Positions 12,426 to 25,330 of a stretch of 64,000 nt of DNA are shown here, in pieces. The notes beneath the pieces are model-generated. The model did not search any database. It was not told the origin of the DNA and worked only from the letters and a program-made list of their open reading frames with translations. Origin of the DNA: Stenopsyche tienmushanensis. Lineage: Eukaryota > Arthropoda > Insecta > Trichoptera > Stenopsychidae. The translations under genes were made by a program, and so were the position numbers. The DNA lies in NCBI GenBank assembly GCA_008973525.1, contig WACJ01000529.1, forward strand, positions 1,736,001 through 1,800,000. The letters run 5' to 3'. Each line of letters begins with the position of its first letter. Within the stretch, counting starts at the first letter, position 1.

Positions 12426-13480
12426 ATCTTTTGATGTAAATATGTATATATTAAAACACACATCGCTTTGCATATTGTCATAGTATTTCCATGAGAATAC
12501 AACAATCGATCGAATGTACATGAATAATATAGTTTTTAATATATATAATATAATTTCCAATTCAGATATCAAATTAATGAAACCATTTTAATAGTAAATA
12601 TACACTTTTACGAAAAGTTAATAAAATACCTTATATTAATTTTGTTTAGTCAGATAATACTTAAGTACGTGATGTAATATATAACTGCATTACATTATTT
12701 CTCCTGTATAACCCCGTGGAATAATTTAATAAAAGGAATCGATCAATTACATTAAATGGTTGGTTTTCAAATTTCAGATGAATTTGAACACAAACTCGAT
12801 AAAAGCATTTAAAGCAAATAAAATATAGCAAACGGATAGCGATATTAATATTCATTAAATGATCAATTTAATATGCATAAAACGGACGATTGGTCTATTA
12901 ATATTGAAATTCGACATCGTCCTAATTTAAGCGATTGTTGATTGCTAAAAATACTCTAAATACATGTATATATATTCATTTTGAATATGGGAAAACTGCA
13001 ATGCCGATGAACTGTATGAATTACCTTTTGTTCATATATATTCATGCCTCAATAGTCATAAATATGATTTATTTTTTATGTTTTAATGGAAGTCGTGCAT
13101 AAATGCAAAACTATCTTCGAATATTGAATATATTAGTTATAGTTGGAGAATATAAGCATAGTGTTGCATACATTTGCAATTGACATTATATATTGTAAGC
13201 TATGAATTAAATCTGTTCAATGAAAGGCATAAAAGAAAAATTGCAACTTTTTTAACAGCGTGGAAAGTTTTGCTCTAAAAATTGACGCGAAAAAAGAGAA
13301 AAAAAAAAAAAAACAAATTTTATGCCCGAAAAAATTGGCAATTTACTGTAGTCATAAAATATGATATGTGAAACGTTGAAACGCGGTCGTAAAACTAAAA
13401 GTACGATCGTGCTGAATAAAAAATACGCTGTTAAATAACCCCGTTAATATCTGAGGAGCTTAAGCAATTTATTATTTATG
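12426..13480. other. AT-rich non-coding DNA with a poly-A run
   Basis: Extremely A/T rich. A 15-A run lies at 13299-13313. No upstream SINE or LINE body could be recognised for it. Short minus-strand frames at 12369-12855 are chance products of base composition. Confidence 0.65.
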
Positions 13481-14110
13481 GGATTATTTTTCAATTTAAT
13501 TAATACTAATTTATGTCTTTCCGAACTTCAAAGAGCCTAAATCACAATATCCCTGACGTGGCGGCCTTAATTGAAAATTTGTAAGGCGATCACGCAAAAT
13601 TGCCAAGTATTTGAATAAATAATTTTTATTTGAAACCCTTTTTTATTCGAGGGCAGAAAACACAGTTAACTTTATCTCCCGAATAATGAATATTCATCAC
13701 GGGCTAATATTTCAACTGAATGCTAATCATGAGCACACGTGGACTGTTCACTGCATACCATTCCGGTCAGGAAGGAAGTGAGCGGGCAAATAAGACCGGG
13801 TCCTGGGATTAGGGGTCATATACATGAATGTGCTTGGAAAAAATAATGCCACTCCCAGGTCGTGCTACTTATTAAAATCTCTAATTACGGGTCAACAAAA
13901 AAGTTAATGGCATCATCCTCCCTCATTAGAGACTCGGGTCCAGCAATGAAAAACGGCCCCTTAAAATACGTACCTTTATAATTTCGTGGGTAACAATGAC
14001 TTCATCTTTTTTACCTTAAATGCGGGAGGGTAAATCCCGCAAAACGTCAGTCAATCCGATGGGAGGAAAGACAAACTAAACTTTCGCCAATTTATAATTA
14101 AAACGGGTAC
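13481..14110. other. G+C-richer block with homeodomain and E-box-like motifs
   Basis: A contrasted island (about 13730-14100). It contains ACACGTGG (E-box) near 13735, GGATTA at 13806-13811 (the K50 homeodomain core), ATTACGG, and a 7-bp hairpin TGCGGGA/TCCCGCA at 14021-14041. No frame is long or recognisable. A cis-regulatory element is plausible but unproven. Confidence 0.4.
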
Positions 14111-14413
14111 ACAAATTAAGGCTGGCCCGCTTTTGACGTGCAATATCATTATTTTGTATACATTTATAATGATCTTCGATTAAAAGGTTTAATTATTCTT
14201 TTAATTCTTATAAAAGCTCACCAATGTCATTTAGAATTAGTTTCTAAAATAAATAGGCGCTAATAAATATAAAAATGCATATATCATGTCCTTTATCACA
14301 TATATGCATTATCCTTAGATAAGTAAATGATTATTTATTTAACGGTTTCCCATTACCTACCATATGTGAAGATAAGGTCTCAAAACTTTATTAATCATCT
14401 CAGTATTGATATA
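14111..14413. other. AT-rich non-coding DNA
   Basis: Nothing supported. Confidence 0.6.
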
Positions 14414-14495
14414 ATCAGATCCAGGCGATCAGATTAAACCTGGATCGAGACGATCAATTGAAAATAGTAATACATCCAATCTCCCAAAAGTGTCT
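14414..14495 (+). repeat. Dispersed repeat family, copy B
   Basis: The best-structured copy. GATCCAGG (14418-14425) and CCTGGATC (14439-14446) form an 8-bp inverted repeat, followed immediately by GAGACGATCAATTG, then AATACATCCAATCTCCCAA. Copy A has the same order with degenerate arms. Confidence 0.7.
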
Positions 14496-15300
14496 ATATT
14501 ATATTTAAAAAAATGAAGCTATATTTTATAAGATTTTAACGTACCTTTTATAAATTTTACAATCCACCCAAAAATTATAAATATGCATATTTTTCCATAG
14601 ACTTTCACCATACATAAAAATTTGATTTTAAAGAGTTCTAAAAGGGTTTGTTCATTTATCACACGTGACATGACCTTTCTACGGGTAGCGCAAATGGGGC
14701 GGCGACAACCCCAGATTAGACATCATGAATAAATGTGGTTTTCTTCACATAAATATGCATTTTTGGATTCAAATTCAAATTTATTCAGTTATACAATAGT
14801 TATGATACTACATAAAAATCGCATTTTTTAAAAATAATTTTCGATTCGCAAAACCAAACATTTCAAAGGATTGACATTTGTAACTTAATAATTCAGTCAA
14901 ATATTCCAACTCGTTTAATATTTACACAGACTTATTTAAAATTTATGCAAAAAATACAGTAATAATCAGATCAAATATTTAAAACTTCATAATCGGGACG
15001 AGTTTATATTCAAACACTAGTTTATTACACACGACCCAAAAATCAATAAACAAGGCGACTATGTTAGTGTAAAGAGAAGTTCAACAATAATTTTAAACAG
15101 CGAGTGATCATTAAAAAGGAAGAATTTGCACATATCATAATTTGGGATGCAATAACCACCAAATGTAACAATTCGTTATTATTTTATAATCAGTTTATAA
15201 TTAATAGTAGAAATTATTAGGTGAAAGGAAATCTATAATATTACAATATTTTTACTAATCGTATTAATATTTTTACTAATTAACATTTTCAGAGACAGAA
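14496..15300. other. AT-rich non-coding DNA between two repeat copies
   Basis: No frames of note. A brief richer phrase near 14670-14720 (GGGTAGCGCAAATGGGGCGGCG) is isolated in A/T sequence. Confidence 0.55.
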
Positions 15301-15385
15301 AATCAGAGTAAGTCTGGACCGAGATGATCGATCGGATTTATTTTGATCTTCAAAATTTGATTGTTACGGTATTTTTTTCTAGATC
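15301..15385 (+). repeat. Dispersed repeat family, copy C
   Basis: CTGGACCGAGATGATCGATC is followed by TTGATCTTCAAAATTTG, a GTTACGGT block and a T-run, in the same order and spacing as copy A. It lies 0.8 kb from copy B in the same orientation. Confidence 0.65.
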
Positions 15386-16830
15386 TGAATACCTATAAAT
15401 TAAAACTTTATTGTCATAAAAACTCGATAGATGTAATTTTAAAAAAGTCCTATAAGTAAAATATCTGAAATAAATATCTGAGTTATCCAAATCACATTTA
15501 TTTAAATTCAAATTCAGTTAATTTTCCATAAAACTTTTTCTATCCAAAAAAATGTTTGAATATTCTGAAAATAAACATTTCCAGATAAATGTATCATTAA
15601 AATAGTATTATTTAGCATATGTCAGAGAATACAATAATATATAAATCATTACAATACATTAAAATAAAATTCATTCCTTCCAAATTTGCATACAAATATT
15701 CTTTAGAAATCCATTGTTATTATGTTAGTTGATTCAACACAATTGCTTTGTTTCGTCTAAAATATAACAAAAAATGATGTTTATATTAAAATCCTAATTT
15801 CTGGAGAATGATCCAATTAATTAATAAAACAATTGTAGGAATTTATTTATAGAACACAGAATATTTATAATCCCTTTTTAATCATGGGAGCACATTTTTT
15901 CTATAATAAACATAAAAGGTCCAAAAAATTAATGTATCGTTGTAATATCAAGCTTTTCGTGCATTTCATTCTTCCCGTTTTATTATTCAGCTTAAAGGGC
16001 CGTGGCCGGACTGAGTTATTTTTATGAAGTTAATCCTAACACGTAACACGTCAGTAAAGGGTATGATAAAATGTTTGTATCCTGCGATGACAGCATAAGA
16101 AAGGTTTTTGCGAATACTTGACCGAGAAAGTAAATCTTTGTTAAGGTTTTTATACCCCTATATGGGTTTATTAAAACGATAGAATATGGCATAATTAAAT
16201 GTATTACGAATTTACTCACGAAAATTCTATTTTTTTCCACTTTCCTTAGTTTAGCTGAATTTAATTTTATAACGAATACTTTACAATATTGTTGTAACTT
16301 TTTGGTGATCATAAATACAATTAATTGTTTCAATATTTATATTGAAAGCTCAAGGAATTAGAAGTAACCTGGCCTGAAACGATTGATTGGATACATTCTA
16401 ATTCAGTTCAAATGCTTTGTGTTGAGATTCCAGAAACTAACATACGAAGCGATCCACTCACTGCAATCTAAATTAACAAAATTATTGTAAAGCATAAGTA
16501 GTAGTGTGATTTATTCACAACAATTGACTTCAAAAGCGTTAATGAACATGTCTTTATGACTCATGTAGAACTTAATTCGAATACTTTTCGTATTTCACTG
16601 TATTTCGTTCACATACGTAACAAAATAAATATGAAAGTACCTCATTTATTAGAAATACAATTTGTTCCAGTTTACGGTACATTCACCCTGTACAAGTTGG
16701 TATTTTTAAGAGGAGAAAATGTGAAAAGAGCATAGGAAAAGCGGAACCAGTTAAACCAATAAAGTGTACTGATAGAATTCCAGCAACTCAGTTTTACTCA
16801 ATTTGCATAGAGTTTATGGCTTGATTGAAC
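15386..16830. other. AT-rich non-coding DNA with a weak repeat copy
   Basis: 16366-16400 (ACCTGGCCTGAAACGATTG...) resembles the core of the CGAGACGATCGATC repeat but is strongly diverged. A 103-codon minus-strand frame at 16022-16333 has no recognisable domain and biased K/I/L content. Confidence 0.5.
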
Positions 16831-17200
16831 AATTGTTAAGTCGTCTCTGAAAGGACCTTCTGTCGTATTGATTTTGTCTCTAATAAAAAAAATCTTTTAC
16901 AAAAAAATATCCGATATGATTCATGGCTCCAAATAAAACTGAGATAAGAGCAAGTAAGCCTCGCGGATCCAGTATGAAACCAACCCCTAGCCCGTAAGAG
17001 GACATTCCGCTCTAGGCACATATGCGACATTTTTATAACCCCTCTCCGGCCATAGCTATCGACAATGATATGAGTCTTAGATGCAAAATTTTCGCCGGCA
17101 AATATTCGATAGGGGGGAAGGGTTAAAAAGGGTTAGGTCGGGATATAAATTTGGCCCTTTCTATGTAAAGTGTTTGGGCGTGTCGCGCTAACAGGCAATG
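16831..17200. other. Mixed-composition block
   Basis: Richer than its surroundings, with GGGGGGAAGGGTTAAAAAGGGTT-like G-runs around 17113-17145 (minus strand: TTAACCCTTCCCCCC, faintly like a piggyBac-type end). A 64-codon minus-strand frame at 16836-17030 is unremarkable. Confidence 0.35.
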
Positions 17201-18594
17201 CCGCTAAATGGGAAATCATCGATAAACTTGAAATATGAGATTATATAGCCTTTGGTCCAAAGTATACAAATTATTTTGCAAATTTCTGCAGATTAATATA
17301 TATTGCGTGAGTGATAACCAATATTTACGATAATGGCGAAGATTTGGAATTTTGCAAGCTTTTCTATGCTAAAAATGGAAACACTTCAACCTGCTCTCTA
17401 TGTTTAGATCATCCATATCTGGAACACACACACGCAGAAATTTCATAAAATATTTATACTTTTACCACTATCCAATACGATAACAACTATTCCTAGATAT
17501 TAAAAAATTAGCATCCGAGATAAATATTATAATGCAAATATGATAACTGACATTTATTTTATTATTTTTGTGCAAAATTAAAATATCTCGAATCAGTCTT
17601 CAAATTCAAGCTAAATTTGATTAAAATGCTAGCATGTAAATTATTAAGCAACGAATTTATGCAATTTGAACTTTTATCAAAGGTTCTAAAGTAGCAATGA
17701 GTGATTTATGTATTTCTCTTATCTAAATAAAAAGCATGTCACGTTCACGACGGATCGTAAAAGAACACAAGGAATGGATTTTGTACAACAATCCTCAAAA
17801 AAATAACGTCTTTCACCAGAACGTGTACCTATTGCGACCTTTCGACCTATATTATCTGTAAAAAAGTTCTTTTGTATATTTAACGGGAAATATCTGATGC
17901 TATTTATTTTGAAATGCGAAGAATTCTATACGAATTCATAGAAGAATAACTTCAGCAAATCAAAGAATATTTCACAATAAATAGCATTTTTCAGTAAAAG
18001 AATCAAATTTGCACTGTTAAATCCACATAGATGTAACATTGATGCAAAGTTATCTCAATACATGTTTTAAGAGAATATTTAGGCTTTTCCAAGAATATAT
18101 ACATAAAGTATACGAATTTCATAGTATATATTTTTACTTCAATACATTACTCAAACGATGATATTTACATTTGACCCAATTCATCTAAAAATATACATTT
18201 TGTTCTATACATATGCAAATTTACTGCTTTAAGTGGCAATCATACTTTTAAAAGATTAGATAAACTACTATCAAGTACGTATTTATTCATGCTATCTATA
18301 TTTTGATATATTTAAATCTTTTCTTGAAAATACAATGCAAATTTATATTTTACGAGACTCAAAGATCTTGCAAAATGATTATACATTTCATTTCTTTTAG
18401 CATTTAAAGACACTCTTTTCGAATGTAACTCTTTATATAATTTACAATAAATAACTAACCCCAATTCCTTGGATTGTGGTGAGAATCGACTCTTACAAAA
18501 TTAAAATCATCTTTTACTAGCAAAAAATTATAGAACGATTTCTACTTTTCAGATGACGATCAATCAATGTATAGACTTATAAAAATATTTATTG
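17201..18594. other. AT-rich non-coding DNA
   Basis: No supported feature. Confidence 0.65.
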
Positions 18595-18790
18595 ATTTTC
18601 TTTAATGCTTTTTCCATTCAAAAATCAATATTTTTTCTCGATATTTTATATTATTAATAGGCGTGCAATATATTTTGCATTAATTTAAAACCCTGTCAAA
18701 ATTATCTATCGTTTCACAATTTCACACATAGAAAGATTTTATATAAGCATTTACCAAAAAGGATTAACTGTTTTATTGAATTACTGCGCT
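18595..18790 (+). repeat. Diverged repeat pair, copy 1 (second copy 25150-25330)
   Basis: Shared blocks in the same order: CCATTCAAAA, ATATTTTT, GGCGT..GCAATATATTT, CAT..AAT, CCTG.CAA.ATT, then TTTTATTGAATT. Spacing is similar but identity is modest, so this is a probable ancient duplicated or mobile sequence rather than a certain one. Confidence 0.4.
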
Positions 18791-20095
18791 ATACAAAGTT
18801 TGAGTGAATACTATATGATATTGAAATAAATAACATCTCAAGGATAACAAGTTAACTGATCCTCCCAATGGTAATGTTAAAACCATATACGAAACTTATA
18901 TTATACGATTAAATGGATAAATCATTTGTGCATAGCTCTAATGGATAAATCAAAACGTTTAGTATCCCCTAAGGTATTCTCAGGCAGAATGTAATATCGA
19001 AAGAAAAACATACAGGTAAGCAAAAAAGAAGATTGCCAACCTTCGATTAGACACTCACGCGAAATTAACTCCCGAGCACATAAAAGAGAACACGGTAGGG
19101 TAAGCAAGATCAAAAAGCATGGCTAGGATATTGTAAGTCCGTAGTCAACTGCCGACGAAATTCCAATATTAAACAGATTATTTCTTATTGTGTCAGCATT
19201 GTAGTGAACCTGCTAGTTCTGCATAAACAATGTTACAACTAAGCTTCTAGATTAAACGGCAACGACACAATACCGATGGCCGATACTAAAACCTAGTCAG
19301 GAAATCGATTTTCCATTGAGAAGAAACTATTCAACGTATGTTTCCACATCGTTTAGATGAAACATAATAACACCGAAAAGATAATAAACTATTCAGCAAT
19401 ATTTCCAATAATCGATCATTTTTGATGACATAAAATTAATTAAATGTAAACTGATCCAACATAATCCATCAACATTTAACTCAAACGACAAGATATGGAT
19501 TATACATCTTAAATCTATCTATCAAAATTTGCATTAAAGTCATTTCATCAACGTTAATAGGATAATAGGATTGCTGTATTATTAGCTAGCCATTTTCAAG
19601 CTAAAGTATTTAAGTTTGAAGAAAATGATTAATTTTAATACCAATAAACGTTTAAATAGTACTGACGACATTGCAAAAGGCAAACTAGCTCGGAATGAAC
19701 AATTACTTTCCCGGAAATTATTCAAATATTAAGATCCAAATTTAGCCAAATTCGAATCAATTAGTTCCACACGTTTAGGTTATATTAAAAAAAAAACAAC
19801 CTAATGTCCTATTGAATCCGAAACATGCATCATCTTCTCGAAAAGTGTGTCCTATGGAAAAAATATAATAGGGTAGTGAATAAATCAAATAATCGTAATT
19901 ATGCAGGGAAATTAACTTATAATTTGGAACAGTGAATGAACACAAGAAAGTAAAGACTTGTTTTAATCGTGACATGAACCGTAAATGAGGCGGCTATATA
20001 ATCGTTAAGCTCATAAGCTAATATTTCAACAGAAATCTCATATTTAACAATATGCTCGGGAGTTAAATATAAATTCGATAATTATTATATCAAAG
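18791..20095. other. AT-rich non-coding DNA
   Basis: A strong isolated donor-like ACAG/GTAAGC occurs at 19012-19020, but it has no pyrimidine tract before it and no exon-like frame. Otherwise nothing supported. Confidence 0.55.
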
Positions 20096-21979
20096 CAGAT
20101 ATATTCCCTGTACGATACCACAGCATCAGCATTCGCGCGACTGAATTATAATCCTTATGGCAAAAATGCAAGCGGTGTTAAATTTCCTCATTATAAACAT
20201 CCTTAAAGCGAGGGCGTACTTGCCTGTTAAAAATAGAAGACTCACGCGGAATTATGGATATGGATTTACATATTCCTCATACATTTTGTGTATCATCATC
20301 AATCATCCACACATCAATATGGGACTCGATTTACGAGCGATATAATGCGGTATTGTCGTGTCAGCACATGGGGTCGAGATAGGAATTTGAACGCCAAAAG
20401 CCTCAAGTTTGGTAGTAAGCATTTATGGTGCTCGTGTCTTATGAAATGTAATGGGAATAAGGCCTTCGTATGGCTGAACAACACAAATCTTTCATCGTGT
20501 GACATCTTTGCACTGCTCGGCTAACGCGGATGAATTTTAATACACATTTTACACATATTTGTAATATAAGTATGAAATTAAAGTTCTTCGCCTTCTGCCT
20601 GCGTCTTATCGATGTCTCCGCGAAATTATCATACTTTTATGCGTTAAAATATGTCTACAAACATAATAACATTTATAAAATTACAAAATGTAATCCCATC
20701 TGGCTTTTATAATTCAAGTATTATTGAATAATTTATAATCAATTTTTTACCCAAAAAAGCTGCATGTTTAATGTTTTAAAATAACCGTTTGACACACGTT
20801 AAATATTCAAATAATATTGAGCCGTCAAGTAAGGGTTGTTTTGGCGTCTTCCTTGTTATTTAGAGTTCTTAAATTTATATACTTCGAAACAATGAACATT
20901 TATCTTTCAAGGGGAACTAATAGGGTGATTATTTCAACATGAAATTGTCGTGCTTTAAGATTCCTGCGTAACACTATGAAACAATAAGGGATCCTCAATT
21001 TAAATGGAGGATTTACATAAAGAAATAATATTTTTAATTGATATATTCACAGATGTTGGGATGCAGCAAACTTGTCTCGTTTTGTATGCTACATTTTTGT
21101 ATTTTAAACCGGCAAACGCAGCTGCAATACTTTTCAGTATCAGCAAATTTCCGAAATACTTAACATGTTTGGCGAACACTCCAGAAAGACATCCAGCACT
21201 CCAGTATGCTTTGAAACTCCACTTGTTAACGACTTGTATCTTGACTTTTAACGACTCTTTTACAGAGCGGACAAGTACTTTGCTGTGTATAAATAATCCA
21301 TGTTCTAGTAAAGAGGTGAAAATATCAGTCGCTGAAAGCTAAACTCATAAAATTGAACCGGATACCTCGATAGTTTACATAGAACTAGTTTAAACAATCG
21401 TTAAAAATATAATACACAAATCGAAATGTATATTTATTGTAAAAATGTATATATATCTGTAAAACAATTTTTGTGTGAAAGCTTCTAATAAATACAGTAC
21501 AATAATCAAAATAATACATAATATAAAGGTCCGAGGAGAAATTGCATTGCACCAAAATAATTAAAGGTTTAGAATTTTATAAAATCGGATAGAAGTTCAA
21601 AATTCAAGAAAGAATTAAAAATGTGCGTAGTCATTTATCATGATATATAATACATTAATATTTACACGTTAAATATAGACAATCGTATATTGCAGAGTTC
21701 TTAAATATCAAAGAATCGATACCCAACATAAAGATATAAGATAACTTACAAGTTATCTCGAAAAGAAGTCATAAGTGCCAATAATAATAAATTATCAATG
21801 ATATTAATATATTTCACTGTTTCTTCTGCTATTAATGTAAGTCTTACGTCGATTAACTGATATTCTCATCCATCTTTGATATGTTTTAACGCGTCCGTTT
21901 CATACTGTTTAAATATGAACAATATGCAATGACAATTATTAATCCGCTCTTTAATGAATCGAAGGATGGAAATGTTATA
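20096..21979. other. Non-coding DNA with a mixed-composition part at 20100-20530
   Basis: Several short overlapping frames on both strands at 20157-20712, and a 112-codon plus-strand frame at 21004-21342 that reads as K/L/F/T-rich with no domain I know. I treat all as chance. The remainder is AT-rich. Confidence 0.5.
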
Positions 21980-22183
21980 TTAACCGAAACACACATGGTG
22001 CCTGTGGGCACCAAAATGCAATGTAATCTACAGATATTGGTGAGCACAAATCAATAAAATTATTAAGATATGTTTAAAACTTCGAAAGTTACGCGTATTT
22101 TAGAGTGAATTAAAAAAATGGCATTATTGCAAAAAACGCCTGCGTATAAGATCCGCACAAATAGCCCGCCGATAATGTGTTAA
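21980..22183. mobile_element. Possible TTAA-bounded piggyBac-like MITE
   Basis: TTAA at 21980-21983 and at 22180-22183 bracket a 196-bp segment. Read inwards from the right, the end is TTAACACATTATCGGCGGGC, which resembles piggyBac-like termini. Near the left end lies TGGTGCC-TGTG-GGCACCA (21996-22013), a 7-bp hairpin of the subterminal type. The two ends do not form an obvious long inverted repeat, so the pairing is uncertain. Confidence 0.3.
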
Positions 22184-22730
22184 GATATTCCACTAAAGAC
22201 TCAAATCAAGTTAATCCTTATTATTTTCTTATTCTGAAGAAAAGATGGATCGTGTTTGCATGTACGCCTTGTAAATATAATTAAATTATAATTTTACAAC
22301 ATACTCCTTGCCAATAACTCCATCCCGCTTACATGATATGTGCATAGCAAATGGAAACCACTACATAAATAATTCCTTATTCTCAGGAAAACCTTTTATG
22401 GAGATTGCCTACTTCCGACCTGAAGGTATGATATACAATATTTTTTAGTATATTTAATGTTAATGTGTTAAGTCCGTTAAGCTTTCAAATTCAAGTATTA
22501 ACGGATACAGATTGTACCCAAAAATATTTTTTGTACTGCAAAGTAACAAACATTTTTTATTTACACGAAACGAAATAACCCTTTTAATTTATAAACGCTC
22601 AGAATGACATTTATTTTTGGCTTTAATTAAAAACAATCTTCGCTGAAAAAATATCTTGATTACACATCATTTGTTAAATAATAATTACAAGGCATATTTT
22701 AATTTTTTATCTCGACACGAAAAATTCAAA
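22184..22730. other. AT-rich non-coding DNA
   Basis: Nothing supported. Confidence 0.6.
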
Positions 22731-23140
22731 GGATCTGCCCGCCCACGGGCGGCGCCATGTTGTTTAAAAATGTGCGTGTTTTTCTTTGTTTGTCTCGGTC
22801 GATTAATTTTATCCCACTGAGTAATGAAAGCATCCATCCCGGAGGAGCGCACGGGACGACAAAGATTGATTTCTCAAATAAAGAGTGCTGCTGTAATGAC
22901 TTAGAGGAGGGCCTCTCGACTTCATTTAATTTTTTTTTTTACTGAACTGTAAGCCCTCAAACGATATTCCTGATGTTCTCCCTTTACATCGAGTCTTAAT
23001 CTTATTTTTAACAGTTGAAAAAAAGAGTTCATGGATGCAAGTACAATTTGTGATTCGATTAGGGAGGAGGATTACGTTAGGGATGTTTTTTATCTCGAGC
23101 ATAGTTCCAGGATTAAAGAAGAGTTATAAAATATTTTTTT
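22731..23140. other. G+C-richer block starting with GCCCGCCCACGGGCGGCGCC
   Basis: The first 20 bases form an inverted GCCCG/CGGGC and are the most G+C-rich spot in this part of the window. They run directly into an ATG with a 62-codon frame (22757-22945). A second short frame with an acceptor-like TTTTTAACAG in front follows near 23020-23130. Neither encodes anything I recognise. A promoter-like or enhancer island is possible. Confidence 0.35.
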
Positions 23141-24060
23141 AACTTTTGTCTCCCTATTTACAGCGTTTCAAATATTTTCCAGCAGTTTTTATAAGTAACT
23201 GGAAAAATTATATTCATAAAAACTTATTTAATTAAAAGCCGACCACCAAATCATGCGGCTTCAGTTATAAAATTGTATTATTACAAATATCAAAACATCT
23301 GGCTTGAGTTATGTAAGATGTTTTTATCGTATACAACCATGCCCCAAGTTACGACATTTTAAATTGCCAACGTTCCCCGAAAGCGCGTCACTTGCTTCGA
23401 CGTTATACAAGTATAATGGTAGATACAAGTGATAAGAAATGACAAAAAGATGGAAAGGCAGTTAGAGCTGAAAATGGAAGCGCTGTAGCTGAATTTATGC
23501 AGTTCCATTCTCATTCCATCAACTATGAAGATCTTCTGCCACTTGAAGAGCAAAGGTAATTTCCACAATTCCCTCGGAAGATTTCTTTTATTTTAGAGCT
23601 GGAATGGCTTTTAAAAGGGATGATTTGGAGTTTTTGAGCTCGACAAGAGCGTAAATCATGTTAAAAATTATCTAAATCATCAACAAAATGGCATTCATAA
23701 GTCAAAATTATGACACAAAATTCATAATTGAAAATGTTACATATCATTTTATTAATATGACTAAAAATCCAATAATATGCAATGATTTATCAAAGAAAAA
23801 AAAATATTAACTATATCTAAAGATCGTTTGATATTACTTTTCACCTTAAGAAATCAAAACCCTGTGAAATACTTGTGTACATTTTAAGCTCTCAATTCAG
23901 AAATAGACTGTTGTAGGGAGGCCTGCTTATTTTGTATTTATTGGAGTAATTTATACCTGAGATGCTTTCAGCTTCCATTTATAAATAAAAAATATACATG
24001 CTTCACTTCATACTTTAGTGAAATCCTTTTGTAATGCTCCATCGTACTACTGGGAATTGA
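23141..24060. other. Non-coding DNA
   Basis: AT-rich with a modestly richer part at 23340-23570. No recognisable product in the 69-codon minus-strand frame there. Confidence 0.55.
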
Positions 24061-24690
24061 AGGTATCTCAAGAGGTCCTTCAAAAAAATGTTTCGACGTC
24101 TTCCTTTGAAAGCGCTACAAGAATGTTGGGCTGAAGTGTCTTACTTTCGCGATATTCATATTTAATAAAGGACTTATTGGGCGATGGCAAATGTGAAAAT
24201 TCTCCAGAAAAATTGGAAACCGTTGCAGTCTCGGCTTTGATAAATTCGCATCCCACCCAGAAGTTGAACTTTCGAATGCAAAAATAATAAAAAATCGCAC
24301 ACAATAGTATCCCGGCGGTTGAAATGCTTTGCGTTCGTATTTCGTCTGGGGTTTTTTTCCATGTCTTTTATGATAGCATCCGGTTAAAGACAAAATCTAG
24401 TCAGAAAATTGTATTCATATCTCGGTAAAGAGGTCGTCGCACAAAAGGGGCCATTGTTTCAGAAGGCGCTCACGTCGCGGCCAGACGGCAATGAATGATT
24501 TGGGCCGTGAGGGTTATTTGTTGTTGGTCGACCCTAATCTTGAGTGTTTTCTTCTACTTCTTTGTCGACGAGGGGTTAACTAGACAACGCAGCATCCACA
24601 TTATCACGCTACATTGCCGACAAAAACAAATCTGCCTCGGCAAATGCGATACAACTTTTGATGACCCGGTATAAGCTACGAACTGGGTTC
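24061..24690. other. G+C-richer block
   Basis: Three overlapping minus-strand frames at 24080-24393 reflect low stop density rather than a recognisable gene. CG-rich phrases occur at 24430-24500 (GGTCGTCGCAC, TCACGTCGCGGCCAGACGG). Candidate conserved non-coding element. Confidence 0.4.
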
Positions 24691-25149
24691 AAGAAAAAAA
24701 ATTATATAAACCAAGAAATTCATTTGTGTTTAGCATATACATAAAACAATATTTTTAGATGATGTTTTATAATAAACAAAAACGAAAATGTCCATACAAA
24801 TTATGTTTCTTAACTATTTGCATTATCACGTGTTTGATATAAGTTGAACCCAAAATGGTTTTCGTTTTATTGCTTGACTTTTTTTTGAGGATTAGTTATA
24901 TTTAGGCTGCTGCAATTTCAAAACGGGTTTGAAATGGATCGATTCTCGCCGAATGAAGAATTTATTCGAAATTTAATGCTTTATCATTTTCTCAAAAAAG
25001 AGACTAAAACTAAAAATATTTGCGATGTACTGGGCGATATTTTAAGTGTTCGCAAATGTTAAAATTAATTCCAGAAATTTTAATCTGATTTTTTTATTTA
25101 AAAAATTACTTTGGAACTGTAAAAATGAATCGTAAAATCAAAGATTTTT
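24691..25149. other. AT-rich non-coding DNA
   Basis: Nothing supported. Confidence 0.6.
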
Positions 25150-25330
25150 ACATGTTTTTAGTATTTCATTAAATACTGTTTCCATTCAAAACTATATTTT
25201 TGTCATGTCAGTCTTTTCCATCTTTTTTAGCGTTACTGGGCGTCGAGCAATATATTTCATAAATACATGATCCTGCCAATATTTTCAACATTTTCAAATC
25301 TTGTATATAATATTTTATTGAATTTTCATT
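25150..25330 (+). repeat. Diverged repeat pair, copy 2
   Basis: Matches 18595-18790 in ordered short blocks (TTTCCATTCAAAA, ATATTTTT, GGGCGT..GCAATATATTT, CCTGCCAATATT, TTTTATTGAATT). Confidence 0.4.

Noticed and set aside
17100..17150. Insect telomere repeat (TTAGG)n
   Set aside because: Only isolated GGGTTA/GGTTAGG words, no tandem array.
19005..19025. CAG/GTAAGC on the plus strand as a recursive splice site
   Set aside because: The preceding sequence is purine-rich (GAAAGAAAAACATACAG), so it cannot be an acceptor.
22990..23130. Possible exon after TTTTTAACAG
   Set aside because: Two frames are open and neither peptide is recognisable; evidence too thin.
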